Shown: positions 33,308 through 44,650, numbered from the stretch's first letter. The stretch: 64,000 bases of DNA from Rhodocollybia butyracea (GCA_015501585.1 JADNRY010000027.1:124001-188000); one strand, 5' to 3'. The notes: generated by a model from the letters alone, not told the origin. Numbers and translations are program-made.

Positions 33308-34859
33308 TGTCGACTGGTTCTAGCGCAGGTGGGATACCTCCAGGTATAAACATCTCGGAATTGTCGGTCATTCAAAACCAATAGGATTTACAGAACGCTC
33401 ACGCAGATTCTTTCAGATCAGGTCCTGCTGTAAGCACAAACTAACCCTCGAACATTCCAATTTCCGACCCTTATCACAAATTATCCAGATCATCGGCTAC
33501 CTTTTGCACTGGGGTCTTTTTGGCACCCTATCCGTCCAAACCTGTATGACTTACAAGTCGATCATGTTTCGATGTTGAACTAACAACTCATACCTGGTAC
33601 TTGCAGATCTCTACTACCTTGCATTTCCTAACGACCGCTACATAATTAAATGTGTTGTCTACGGTATCTTTACCATCGAAGTCATTCAAACAGTCCTTAT
33701 CACACACGATGCGTTTGCAATATTTGGGTATGGTTTCGGCAACTTTGACAGTTTAACGGATATACATATGGAATGGTTCACAGTACCGGTCATGAGTGGT
33801 GTTGGTGGGCAATATCATCTATTTTGACTGACTGTATAATGACTGATCTTAAGTCCTGGACAGTGGCTTTTGTCGGGCAAGCATTCTATGCTTATCGTAT
33901 TTGGGTTTTGTCGAGGTCGAAAGTAGTACCGTTGCTTATATTATTGGTGCGTTCAATGTGCGATGTACTTAGTATCATCAACGGAGCTACAGTCCTTTTG
34001 CTAGGTATCGCTGGTCAGTTCCGTAGCGGCCTTTATGACGGGTGTGTATGACTTTCAGATCGGGAATGTGATTGCTGTGACCCAGAGTTCCAAGACATCT
34101 ATTGCTGGAGGGGTGAGTGGTTTCGTTTAATTCGTGAATCATTAAACTTGCTGATAGAACTTTTAGATCTGGTGTGGAGCAGCAGCGTTGGGGGATATCA
34201 CGATTGCGGTCTGTATGACATATTATGTGGGTCCGTTCGAGCATAATAAAATTCTAGACACTCACACATAGCTACACAGCTATCGCATATGGAGTCTGGC
34301 TTTAAAAGCACGCATTCATTAATCACCAAGTACACCCGGTTGACCATCGAAACTGGCTCGGTAACAGGTGAGAACTACCTGCGCTACAATGTTTATAATC
34401 TGAATTCGCATGTCCTCTCCATCTACCTTCCCCAACCCAGCCCTCGTTGCGCTCCTTGACATTATCCTCTTTTTTGGCTTCCCGACAAAAGGATACTATA
34501 TTACCCCAGTCGTAATCATGCCCAAACTCTACGCCAACTCTATTCTTGTGGTACTCAATGCAAGGATGAGGATACTTGGGGGACGGAGGGTATACATGTC
34601 TACTTTTGATAATGGCGGGCTTGGAGGTAGCGGGGGTCGCCTGCGTACTACCGAGAGTGTTTGGACAGCACAGAGTCATTGCAAGACTTGTCAATGCAAT
34701 CATGACCTGGAGTCGGGTATTCGACTCAATGTCTTTGCACCGACGACTCAGATCCAAACCAGTGATACTGAGGTAATGACACCTACAGATATAAAGATGA
34801 CTTTGGGCTCAGAGGGAGGGTTGGGTACTGACTGTTCAGAAAGGGACCTGAGGGTATGA
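33308..34859 (+). CDS. DUF6534-type seven-helix membrane protein
   Basis: An exon chain reads without a stop: 33489-33543, 33607-33804, 33864-33946, 34005-34112, 34167-34226, 34280-34367 and 34441-34859, all with GT..AG introns of 53-73 bp. Conserved pieces follow the order of this large basidiomycete family: YLLHWGLFGTLSVQTYLYYL, FTIEVIQTVLITHDAF, VAFVGQAFYAYRIWVLS, GGIWCGAAALGDITIAVCM, SGFKSTHSLITKYTRLTIET and ANSILVVLNARMRI. The cytoplasmic tail after residue about 290 is polar. Function is unknown; receptors have been proposed for such families only by topology. The N-terminal exon is uncertain: an ATG at 33308 gives MSTGSSAGGIPPGINIS, but joining it in frame to the next exon needs a choice I could not settle. 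Confidence 0.75.
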
Positions 34860-34984
34860 TGCTGGAAGATGTAGCCTCAGGGCAAACGCCAAAATTGCTA
34901 GTGTAAAGACTCCGACTCAAATACTTTCAGCCATAAGCTATACCTCATTCTATTACTTACTCTGCATAACGTACGAGCTTGTTA

Positions 34985-36424
34985 TCAATCACTCTTTCCA
35001 AGAACTACCACCATCATTCCAGCCTTATCCAAGCGATCGAGAGGCCTATACACTACTTCATCCACCGCCCGCACGTTGAATCGTAGTGTTACAACTCTCA
35101 AGCAACTGAGGCCCACTCCCGATGCATATTGCGTATCCGAGAACCAGCGTGAAGATACCATATCGATGAACGCGGAATCATCAAATTGCAAGCCATTGAA
35201 CGTTAGTCGAAGTTCACGGAGTTTGGGGACGAGAGCGGAGCTGGAAGGATTGAGCTCGGTCCGGAGGAATCCATGTAGACTGCGAATGAACAAGGGTGTG
35301 ATAGGGCTCATCGGGTCATCATTAGAAGGTGTATCATCGACGTTGAGATAGACGAGCGACGGCATGAGGTCGAGAGCGGCAATGAGATCGACGTCAGTAA
35401 CTGGAATACCCTTGACCTCGAAATTGGTCAACCTGCAGGAGGATCTGTGTAGAAATGATTCCAAAGTAGCTCTGGGCCAGGCTCCTCGGTAAGGCCAACG
35501 ATAACTAGCTTCTGTCATGATAACCAGACAAGAAAGAGATGGGAAGGTAAAGGAAGAGAACACGGCATCAACCAGTGCAATCTCATCAGCAGTCCTGGCA
35601 CAGTCGTGAAGTTCAAGTTTCAGTGTTGAAACACTGGGACACAACCGAGGGGGTACACAAGAAGTTAAGGTGTTGCAATGATGATCTGGGCGTTCCCGAA
35701 GCTCTAATTCCTTGGGACTGGACGTGTGACTGAACACATCGCCAATCCATCCATCTACGGTTTCCACAGCCAGCGATGATATCTGATTTCGAAACGTCGT
35801 TGGTATAGTGCTGAGCATCGGTAAAGAAAGGGAACAAAGCCCAGTCGCCTGGTTAAAGAGCTCCAGGCCCTCGGGTATGTCATACGCTATGGTGAAGGTA
35901 AGGTTTTTAAGAGAATGACAGTTTCGAATGGGGTCAAATCGTGGCTTTGGAATAGACGATATATCGTAAGCACCAATCAGTTCGAACGAGTTCCAGGAGT
36001 GGTCGCAAACAAGATCAAATGCAAGCAGCGGACGGCGTAGAATATTCGTATATGCATCACCGCTAAGATTAAGTTTCAAAGTGAGGGAGCATTGATCAGA
36101 GCGATGGAGGTGTAGTTTCACAGTGAGGAGAAAGCCACTCAGCAGTGACTCGACGTTCGGTAGCTGCGAGCTTTCTACTGAGAGTTCCAGGGAGATTCTA
36201 GACCAGATAGTTGGTGACGAGAGTGCAACTGACCGCCAACTAGTGGAAACGGAAGATATGGACATGGCGGGAAGGCAGTGCAGTGGGTGTAGAATTTGGG
36301 TTGGAGGAAGGAACGAGTCTTTGCTCCACGGATATTCCTGGAGTAAGTTTGTGTCGCACGCGTAGTCAAATATCTCGGCCAGGATCTCGTTAGGAACTCG
36401 GTCTACGGGAATTCCTTCCGCCAT
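34985..36424 (-). CDS. F-box-like protein, copy 5 (short type), intact
   Basis: An uninterrupted intronless frame of 479 residues. The F-box-like segment lies at about residues 6-75 (VDRVPNEILAEIFDYACDTN, then LPAMSISSVSTSWRSVALSS and IWSRISLELS). The rest shows leucine-rich, repeat-like pieces (LSCLVIMTEASY, LIAALDLMPSLVYLNVDDTP, LVPKLRELRLTFNGL) and the family C-terminus LDKAGMMVVVLGKSD. By family knowledge it should bind Skp1 through the F-box and select a substrate through the C-terminal part; the substrate is unknown. It lacks the CxxC motif and coiled coil of copies 1, 4 and 7. It is convergent with the DUF6534 gene (125 bp apart) and has the shared upstream unit at 36430-37300. It is one of two intact members here. 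Confidence 0.85.
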   Translation of the reverse strand: MAEGIPVDRVPNEILAEIFDYACDTNLLQEYPWSKDSFLPPTQILHPLHCLPAMSISSVSTSWRSVALSSPTIWSRISLELSVESSQLPNVESLLSGFLLTVKLHLHRSDQCSLTLKLNLSGDAYTNILRRPLLAFDLVCDHSWNSFELIGAYDISSIPKPRFDPIRNCHSLKNLTFTIAYDIPEGLELFNQATGLCSLSLPMLSTIPTTFRNQISSLAVETVDGWIGDVFSHTSSPKELELRERPDHHCNTLTSCVPPRLCPSVSTLKLELHDCARTADEIALVDAVFSSFTFPSLSCLVIMTEASYRWPYRGAWPRATLESFLHRSSCRLTNFEVKGIPVTDVDLIAALDLMPSLVYLNVDDTPSNDDPMSPITPLFIRSLHGFLRTELNPSSSALVPKLRELRLTFNGLQFDDSAFIDMVSSRWFSDTQYASGVGLSCLRVVTLRFNVRAVDEVVYRPLDRLDKAGMMVVVLGKSD

Positions 36425-36429
36425 GACGG

Positions 36430-37150
36430 TCCTGCAATTACACGGCTGGTCTTCGTTGTATCCTATCCACGAGAAGGTATACGAATGGCGTTCTAAAGGA
36501 CAGAACCAAAATGACTCGAATTCGGCATCTGCATCAGCGCTTATATTCGTGTTTCACCTCGTTCACCCCAGGAACTCAGCTCAGGATCTTTATTCAGAAA
36601 TTCTACAAAAGCGCTTGGTCCAGGATGAAAAAGAAAAAAGAAAGATAACTCACTAACAGATCTGGATCTGAAGCATTTCTTTTTGGACAAGTTCCTCAAA
36701 ACTCAAAAATCGAACCGCGGCTGGATTACTTTGCCTTCTGCATCCACAGACGCTTTCATGTATTCCAATAGATGAGATGCTCGGTATGATGAATCTGAAC
36801 CAGAGCCAGAAGATTTTCAACAAAAAATCCGTTTGTTATGGGCTTTCCAGCGAAATTCTGCAGCATACGATTGGGACGAAGGCAGGAAAATACTAACCAC
36901 AGATCTTCGAGGCCTCACCAAAGTACGTCTCTTTGCCAATCCGATTACACCTAGTTTTACTCACACTATGCCAGCAGTCCTAGCCATCCCTGCGGTGACC
37001 GGTCATCGACATCGATCATCGATCATCACTTCAGCCATTCAAAATCTCAAGCCAAGCTCAAGGATCGCCTCAAGTTCATCGTGGAATACTCTGCCCTATT
37101 CACGCTAATCTTTCACGCCGCTTATCCAGATCGTACTCTCAACGTACTCC
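36430..37150. repeat. Upstream unit shared by short-type F-box loci (copy 5 flank)
   Basis: Matches the flanks of copies 3 and 6 and of the F-box stub. Landmarks are AATTCTACAAAAGCGCTTGG with GTCCAGGA, TTACTTTGCCTTCTGCATC, CAGATCTTCGAGGCCTC and TTACTCACACTATGCCAGCA. It lies between two divergently oriented genes and probably holds both promoters. Confidence 0.65.
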
Positions 37151-37870
37151 GATATGACAAAAACGCTCGAAACAACCTCTCGAAAAGATCAGTGACTCGG
37201 CTCGACAAATTTCAGAAACGAACAGACTTAATTCTACTCTGTCGGATCCTGGCGCGTACATCTTCCTGATGGGCATGGGAAGCGCTGAGGCCGAGAGCTG
37301 ACCGGGACCAGTGAGTATTTTTCTCTGTTTTCGTCTTTTTTTTTCACGCGTAAACCTGATACTGACATTCTTCCTTCCATCCCCTCTACGTTTCCTGTCA
37401 CCTCCCTCTAGCGATCGTCAACTGAAGCCTCAATAATCATCGTGGAAGAAGACTGGTTCCTGTGGAGGCACATGAGAAGATTCAACGCGAGCGAGAGGGA
37501 GTTTATAGGTGAAGTTAGGTGATAGGGCGGGTGACTGTGGGCTCGCAGTAAGTGAGGAGGAAAGCCGACATGGTGTCCCGCTGATGACTCGGAAAAGATG
37601 CTGCGCGGGTGATCGCAGGTTATGTGCTTGAGGAAGGGACGAAGGATGGAAGGAAGAACAAACGGTCGATGAGGAAGAATGGATACCCGACACAATCCCA
37701 TCGAACTTCGTGGACCCGCAGACGTATCATAGCGCCATGGTTGTAGATCGTGACCGTCGTAAGTATTGTATTTTCTTATCCTTCGTGGAATTCGTATGCT
37801 TACTCTTCTGATGTTTTTAGGCTTCGCTCTCCGTGTATACATCTTCACTCAATTTCCCACTTAGTCCCAA
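37150..37870 (+). pseudogene. Unidentified gene divergent from F-box copy 5
   Basis: Coding-like pieces on the plus strand: ISDSARQISETNRLNSTLS with DPGAYIFLMGMGS near 37190-37290, a possible intron (donor GTGAGT at about 37310, acceptor CTCTAG at about 37412), IIIVEEDWFLWRHMRRFNAS with EREFIG near 37435, then KEEQTVDEEEWIPDTIPSNF and VDPQTYHSAMVVDRDRR up to a GTAAGT donor at about 37757, and a last exon FALRVYIFTQFPT to a stop near 37864. Frame changes and stops between the pieces suggest decay, or introns I could not place. Damaged copies follow the stub at 45990-46750, and traces lie at 41410-41510. Family unknown. Confidence 0.4.
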
Positions 37871-38335
37871 CTTACTCCAGTATTACTTTGGTATTACTAG
37901 AATTCGGCTTCTCGCACGAGCGGGCTAGGCGGTTTTATTAGCCTTGTACGCTGTACACTGACGTCGGGTAGTCAATGAATTAACTTGTTTTGTCTACTAT
38001 CCCTGTTTTGGGTACCTGTGTGACTGACTATATCGTATGCGATCTATTCATATGTGTGAGCATGTATAATCCGAGTCCGTATCTACCGTTTCAGAGGAGC
38101 GTGCAGGCCTCAGGGTAACACCTGAGAACGGTTTTTGCCGGGACAGTGACTGTCTATGTTCTGATTGTAATCTTAACTTTCCATGAGCGAAAATTATTAG
38201 GTAGAGTAGCACTGGTATCCTTGGGCATCTACCAATACGGCCAATACAGGAGCTAAGGCAACAGATCCTTGACACCGAAACACAAATCCAACAGAAAAAT
38301 CGCGCTCATCATCGAATAACCGCAAAATCCTTCAG

Positions 38336-38834
38336 CTACAATCCACATAACGACTTGTCTACTTGCACCGCAGTGACTGGTACGGACACAAGAAACACAG
38401 CATTACCATCGGTAAGCTCATCCATCGCCTCCTCAGAAACAATGATCAATCCTGGCTCAGCATGGTCGATAGCAAGGACATTCAACGTTGTGGCTTCGCC
38501 AGCGTCATTGGTGTATGCAATATTCCAGCATGTGCCACATTCAGGAGCATTAAAACTCGCGATGGCGTCAAATGCTCCAATGTAAGGGTAGGAGGGCAGG
38601 GAACCAAAGGTGCTGTATTAGTTCAGTGGACAATCAGAACTTCAAGAGAAAGGAAGGAGGGGGATGAAGAAAAACAACTGACGTGCATCCCCCATTATTA
38701 AGACCATTAGAGCAAGCAAGACCATTGAACGACTCGGATTCCAGGTCGTAGATGGTGTCGTACTGGAGGGTGGCATTTTCGGCGGCAGCAATGGCCGCAA
38801 CAACAGCAGGGACAAAGAGGGAGGACAACTTCAT
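38336..38834 (-). CDS. Cerato-platanin family protein 1
   Basis: Two exons, 38683-38834 and 38336-38612, joined by a 70-bp intron (donor GTCAGT, acceptor TACAG), give 142 residues. A signal peptide MKLSSLFVPAVVAAIAAAE is followed by LQYDTIYD, LACSNG, ECGTCWNIAYTNDAGE, LAIDHAEPGL and the C-terminal SLCGL. These are the landmarks of secreted cerato-platanins, small expansin-like cell-wall proteins that can elicit plant defence. The four usual cysteines are present, plus a fifth at the exon junction (GGCTTF). The usual DHAGPG reads DHAEPG here. It is paralogous to the gene at 56596-57111, including its promoter, so the pair arose by DNA duplication. Confidence 0.9.
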
Positions 38835-38902
38835 CTTGCGGGATAGAAAGAGTGCTAGTGCTCCCAGTTCTGAGATTCACAAGATACTGGAGTCGAGGCA
38901 AT

Positions 38903-38910
38903 CTTTTATA
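38903..38910 (-). promoter_or_regulatory. TATA box of cerato-platanin 1
   Basis: TATAAAAG on the coding strand, about 70 bp before the ATG. It is conserved in place before the second cerato-platanin gene. Confidence 0.6.
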
Positions 38911-39389
38911 GGTAGAGGTAATGAAAGCATGGAGCTATATCGCCGTAACTTTGTGCTACATTCTGCATTGAACTTCGTTTCAAGGACTTCAATACTATCT
39001 GGTGAATCGAGTCCCCCATGGGCAAACCTTTCCGATGAGGACATGGGTCCGATGTACCGGAGGAAGGATGAAAAATAATGTTTTACACGGCACAGACCAA
39101 AAGTTGAACACCGTATTCTGCGACTAGTCCGGTGCGGTACAAGCACCATCTCTTCTCTGGTATCGTGCTGAGGAGAAAGGGCAAACTCACAGCGAGAATA
39201 ATGCATTGCAGTCCTTCCATGCAACAGCCATGCTTACTTGACTATCTATGGGTATTATTCTTGTTCAAGTTTCCAAGAAAAAAAAAAGCAAACGCATACA
39301 CCATCTCTATAATTAAGAAACGGTGAATGTATACCGAAACGTACAGGCAAAGTACCTACACCAACTCAGCACAACATAAAACCTTGTTA

Positions 39390-40861
39390 TCAATCGTCCG
39401 TTCCAAGGACCACCACCATCATTCCAGCCTTATCCAAGCAATCGAGAGGCCTATACACCACTTGATTGGCCGTGCGCGCATTGAATCGTAACGTTACAAT
39501 GCTCAAACAACTGAGCCCCGCTCCCGCTGCGTATTGCGTATCCGGTAACCAGCGTGAGGATACCATATTAATGAACCCGGAATCATCAAATTCCAGGCCG
39601 TTAAACCTTAATTGGAGTTCACTGAGTTTGGGGACGAGAGCGGAGCTGGAAGGATTGAGCTCGGTCCGGAGGAGTCCATGTAGACTGCGAACGAACTGGG
39701 GTGTAATGGGGCTTATTGGGTCATCACCACAAGGTGTATCATCGACGAAGAGATTAACGAGCGATGGCACGAGGCTGAGAGCGGCAATGAGATCGATGTC
39801 GGTGACTGAAATACGTTTGACCTCGAACTTGGTCAAGACACAGGAAGATCGGTGTAAAAATGATCCCAAAGTAGCTTTAGGCCAAGCTTCGTGGTAAGGA
39901 CAATGATCATCTGTCATGACAACGAGACAGGAAAGAGACGGGAAGGTGAAGGAAGAGAATACGGCATCTACCAGTGCATTAATAGAACTCTTATTTTCAT
40001 GAAGTTCGAGTTTCAGCGTTGAAATGTTGGTACACGATCGAGGGGGTACACGAGAAGATAAGTTGAAGTAACGAGGATCTGAGCACTCCCGGAGCACTAG
40101 TTCGTTGATACCGGACGGCGATGGATGATTGACCACATTGCCGGTATTCGACACAATCAGAGATGTCATCTCTTTCCAAACTGTTGTTGGTATATCACTG
40201 AGCACCGTTAAAGAAAGGAAACAAAGTCCATTGGCATGCTTAAAGATATCCAGGTCTTGGCCTAACTGATGCGCCATCGTGAAGGTAAGGCTTTTAAGAG
40301 GATAGCAGTTTCGAATATGGTTAAATCGTGGCTTGGAGATACGTGACATCGGGTGATGACCACTCAGTTCAAACGAGCACCAGGAGTGGTCGCAAACAAG
40401 ATCAAATGCAAGCAGCCGGCCTGGGATTACATTCACTGAACCCCATTCACGGCTATCTGGTCTAGGATCTCCCTGGAACTCTCACTCAAAAACTCGCAGC
40501 GACCGGACGTCCACTTGGCGTTGAGTGGTTTTCTCCGCACCGTGCAACTACACCTTCATCGCTCTGCACAACGCCACCTCACTTTAAAACTTGATATCAG
40601 GGGTTATAAATGGAGTGGGTGACGAGAGTGCAACTGACCGCCAACTAGTGGAAACAGAAGATATGGACATGGCGGAAAGGTAGTGCAGTGGGTGCACAAT
40701 TGGGTCGGAGGAGGGAGCCAAATATGTCGAGGCCTGCGGTCTTTGCTCCACGGATATTCTTGAAGTACGTTTGTGTCGCATGCGTAGTCAAATATCTCTG
40801 CGAGGATTTCGTTAGGAACTCGGTCTACGGTAATCTTTGCCATGATGAGCGAATAGTACAC
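39390..40861 (-). pseudogene. F-box-like protein, copy 6 (short type), with an internal inversion
   Basis: The N-terminus (MAKITVDRVPNEILAEIFDY, from the internal ATG at 40843) is followed by a frame change and VHPLHYLSAMSISSVSTSW, RSVALSSPT near 40620. The C-terminal two thirds (from VNVIPGRLLAFDLVCDHSW to DKAGMMVVVLGTDD) are open from 40436 to 39390. The part between, about 40447-40612, reads as the missing stretch only on the opposite strand (TAIWSRISLELSLKN, then LALSGFLRTVQLHLHRSAQR). So a piece of about 165 bp has been inverted inside the gene, on top of a frameshift near 40720. It cannot encode a full F-box protein. A C-terminal fragment of up to 348 residues remains open. Confidence 0.85.
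40447..40612 (+). other. Inverted coding segment inside F-box copy 6
   Basis: This segment matches other F-box copies in the plus orientation while both sides match in minus. Within it the reading frame is unbroken for about 55 codons. The edges carry short related phrases (CCCCATTCAC on the left, AATGGAGTGGGT on the right). Confidence 0.85.
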
Positions 40862-41580
40862 CGCAGATGTTCGTGGTTGTATCCCAAAGGTAGGCTCCTA
40901 AAAAACCACGAGTATGGTCTCGGCGAAGATAAACAGGGGCGTGAGATTCGGCACTTCACTTGGCGCTTATATTCGGATTTTCGCTCAACTGTTAGACGTT
41001 TCGGATTTCGGGCTTCATTCAGAAATTCTACACTAGCTGTTGGTCCAGGACAAAAAATAGAAGAACCGAAGCTTTCTTTACAACCCACATAATAGTCCTT
41101 CAAAAATCGAACCGACGCTCAGAATATGGATTACTTTGCCTTCTACATCTACAAACGCCTTCGCATATCCGAGCAGATCAGATGCCGGACCTCCCAAACC
41201 AACGTGTGCATGATGCATGATAAATCGAATTCGAGCCAGGGCCAGAAGGTCTTCCAACCCAAAAACTGTTTATCAGGGCTTCGCAGCGATATTCTGCAAC
41301 GTATGATTGGGATGAAGACAAGTACTGAGCGGACCGCTGATCTCAGAATCGTCCTTAGCAGAGCGCATCTCTTTTCCATCCCGAATACCTAGTCTTACTC
41401 TCGAAAGATCATGACTCGGCTCGAACGATTTCAGAAACAAACAAACCTGATCCTGCTCTGTCGTATTCCGGCACATACATCTTTCATGATGGGCACAGGC
41501 AGCCTCGAAACGTTTAGGTCTAGTTAGGTCTTGAGAGCTGACCAGTGTGAGCGTTCTTTTATTTTCATTTTTCTACATTA
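40862..41580. repeat. Upstream unit shared by short-type F-box loci (copy 6 flank)
   Basis: Matches 36430-37300 and 45170-46150. Near 41410-41510 it retains TNLILLCRIPAHTSFMMGTG as one reading of the divergent gene's first exon, followed by a GTGAGC donor-like site, after which the poly-C tract interrupts. Confidence 0.6.
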
Positions 41581-41623
41581 AATATGATGCTGACATCCTT
41601 ACTTTCGTTTCCCCTTACGCTTC

Positions 41624-41645
41624 CCCCCCCCCCCCCCCCCCCCCC
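41624..41645 (+). repeat. Poly-C tract of 22 bases
   Basis: Twenty-two consecutive C at the junction between the F-box 6 upstream unit and the copy C membrane-gene segment. It is the longest homopolymer I noticed in the window. Confidence 0.9.
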
Positions 41646-41649
41646 GACT

Positions 41650-44600
41650 TTTTGCACGAGTGGACCAGGAGGGTTCATAAGGCTTGTACCGTACAGTTAC
41701 AGTAAACTACCGAATCATGAATGTAATGTTGGTGCAGTCACTGAATTAACTTGTTTTGTTCTCTGGGGTGGCAGAATGTATCTCGCCGAAAACACATCAC
41801 TTGCATGGTTTGATTGGATTGTTGATCCATGGCTTCCGACGATCGCTCTACTAGCAAGTATGAACTAGCAATTATGAACTTGTCTATTGTCTTACCTCTG
41901 CCACTCCTGCTCATGCACTGCAAGTTATATTGATTTCCTGCTCAGTGAATGCAACATTGCCTTCAGGTCCACTCAAGATGGCTGAAACCATGCTGTGATT
42001 GATCTTGTTGGCTGGGTGTTGAAATCTCCCCAAGATGGAAGCTTTCTCATAGGTGTTTTGTGTTTGAACCAAGATGAAAATGGCAACAGGATTCAGGGCC
42101 TGTGATTCAGCAGCAAAAAACAATAAGCTTACAGTTGTGATCAATAGGAAAGACTCACAGCAGCAGCTACATAGAACTGAATTGTAAGCGTTGAAGTAAA
42201 GGAAATGGGTCCTAAGGGTGGTGCTTTCACCGATAGTGCAGAAGCTATTATGCTGAGTAGCTGGAAGCTCTCATCAGTAGAGCTAGCTATGTTGTACCAA
42301 ATACACACCTGTAATAGCGCATATATTCCCCCAGACTCTACAAGGAGAAGAAGAATTCTTTCCCCTTTAGTCCATTTTCTAGCAATGGAAATTGATTTTA
42401 TGGATCTATGGTGCAGCCTGTATTATCCCAAGTATAAAAAGTCAGATATAGAGATAAGGTCCAAACAAAAGGTGGCACTTACCAGGCTCGAAAAGATATC
42501 AAACATGTCGCTATCATATTTACAGAAAACGACAGAACAATACTAACCCAATCAAGAGTTACAGCCAAGTTGTTCAGGACAGTCTGAGAGTCTAGGGCGC
42601 TATCAGCCAAGCTAACACCTAATATAATATCTGTGTGAGTTTATGGGATCCAACAGTGGCCACAGATCAACCCCACCTATATTTGCAAGCATAAGGAGAA
42701 GCAAAGTCCATCTCACTTTTGCGTTATCCATCCACATTGCCCAAGCTCTCCACACAATCACGGTATCCGTAATGAGTATCTTTCCAGGTTTAGGTCAATG
42801 TGTAGTGCAATTTAAGGTTGACCAGCGAACTCACTACCATATTGCTTAACCAGTTAGTAATAGTATTATAGACCAAACTATGTGATTGTGCATCTGCTGC
42901 TACTATTTGTTCCATGATTCCTCCTGGTAGAGTCACTACAAGGGCATATTTGACAAGCCCAGGTACGGGTGCCACACCAGACACAAGGAGTAGCAACATT
43001 AGAACAAATGTGCCAAGGAGTACACAAATCATTGCTTTCTTTGCACCCCCGGCAGTACTATTTTTGTGACTGGAAAGCCATTTCAATTAAATGTCAGGCT
43101 ATATGGAGCATAAGAGCTCACCAGTAGATGTAAAGGCCAATACAAAATGCCAAAAAGTATATCCCTAGAGGATGCAATATAAATTCAGAATTGCCTCATC
43201 GCAAAATCAATATTTAGTGGATGCACCAAATAAGAGGAGAGCGATTATGGTTCGAACAAAATTTTCAAAAAACACAACTCCAATATGTGATAGTTCCATC
43301 ACCTCTTCTGGAGTCATGATGTTAGCAAAAAGGGAGTTGACTGAAAGTTTTTGGCAAAGAAAATCAGGAATGGTACAGTTTATATACTTAGGCTTATCCC
43401 CAAGTCACGGTTAACAATATTTCCAGGGGCGAGTTTCAGTATTAACGTGACAGGGATGGTCCAACCTGTTTGGATCTCACAAGACATCACTATCATGATC
43501 ACGATTGATTAATCAAAGTGCAAGCTATCTGTTCAATTTCGTTGATCCGACAATCCTCTCGCCGTTCGGTAGAGCCCATCAAATGACTTCTAGCTATGGT
43601 GGGCCCTCAGTCCTTCTGCAAGCTCGTAATTAACCTGGTACTATACTGTTATCAAGGGCTCAGCCTCCCAAGAAGACATGGGGCCCCTTGCAACCGAAGC
43701 GAACTTGACCTGAAGCCAGCGTTTATTTTTATTGCCGCTAGCTGGATACAGTGGATAAATTTCGAAGAATTTTGATAAAATCGGAAGATCAGATCCAGGG
43801 CCTCGAGACTGAGCATGGAATTCAGCTACTTAGTAGATCGGGGACTCGGATATAGCGGGCACCTTGGGGTACCGGAGAACAGTGTAGATCAATCATTAGT
43901 CTCTGTTCCCTGTTCGGAACCTGAATCTATTTCTGGAATCTGTTTGTATTGACCGTTGATACCAAGTTCGGAGCCCAACAGGACCCCTGAAAATACCTAC
44001 TAAGGTCTTTCGGCAGTTCGGACAAATCTGAGGAAATTTTAGCAAAAACCCTTTCGGGTTTCGGACATTTTTGAAGGTTTTAGAACATCCTCTCGGGTCC
44101 TGGACAAAATTTGAACAAAATCATCCTCAGATGTTGAAGACTGTAAGTCTGCGGAACGTCAAAAATTGAACACCAGATAGTTAACATGCCGCTATTGGTG
44201 TTCTGAAGCCCCATGGTACGAAATAGGTCAGTAATACCGGAATTACACTCAGAAACAGGAAAAAAAATGCACGTAGGACGGGCGCTAAACCCGATAAGCG
44301 CCGGAAGCCACTCGGTTTTCGGACATTTTTATGGCTAGCGAGGCGATTTTGGCTCGGACATTTTAGCCCAAAATCAAAAATTTTACCAAAAGGCCTCGAG
44401 GTGTACTTTCAGGGGTCCTAGCCCAACTTGAAGTATATACTTGTTTACTAGAGCAGACTGGAGCGTTGCGAGTGCCACATCTAGATCTGACGACTCTTTA
44501 TAACTCTGTAATCACCCTGTCACTGACGAAGTGAAAATAATGTACTACAGATTTCGCTTGAGCTCACTGACAGGCTGATAGAAATTTGACCTACTCAAAA

Positions 44601-44650
44601 TGGCACTGGGAAATGATTCTCGCTTGTTGCGGGGTGGTTATATGTTTCAG
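41650..44650 (-). repeat. Segmental repeat, copy C
   Basis: Inverted counterpart of copies A and B. From high to low coordinates: the CTTTATAACTCTGTAATCACC palindrome phrase near 44500, the GGGCCTCGAG block near 43800, the AATCAATCGTGATCATGAT phrase near 43500 and the membrane gene. About 0.5 kb (43900-44420) of TTCGGACATTTTT-type sequence is extra to this copy. Confidence 0.75.
41911..43317 (-). CDS. Seven-helix membrane protein, copy C (best preserved)
   Basis: From the ATG at 43317 (MTPEEVMELSHIGVVFFENF) I could follow all exons in frame. They run through GIYFLAFCIGLYIY, AMICVLLGTFVLMLLLLVSG with VAPVPGLVKYALVVTLPGG, DTVIVWRAWAMWMDNAKVRW, GVSLADSALDSQTVLNNLAV with TLDWVSIVLSFSVNMIATCL, HHRSIKSISIARKWTKGERI, LSVKAPPLGPISFTSTLTIQ and ALNPVAIFILVQTQNTYE. 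Introns are about 50-65 bp with GTGCAT, GTGAGC, GTAGTG, GTGGGG, GTAAGT and GTGAGT donors. After QNTYE one base is missing relative to copies A and B, so the tail differs (KASILGRFQHPANK) but stays open to the stop at 41911. A working protein of roughly 310 residues with a changed C-terminus is possible. Function unknown. Confidence 0.6.

Noticed and set aside
37430..37520. EEDWFLW..RFNASERE as a second SPX/RING C-terminus
   Set aside because: The resemblance to DWFPVEAH..EREA is short and needs a frame change, and no RING precedes it.
37408..37848. 146-residue minus frame
   Set aside because: The opposite strand has the better protein-like reading (DEEEWIPDTIPSNF and TYHSAMVVDRD with a splice donor), and that reading has a duplicated counterpart.
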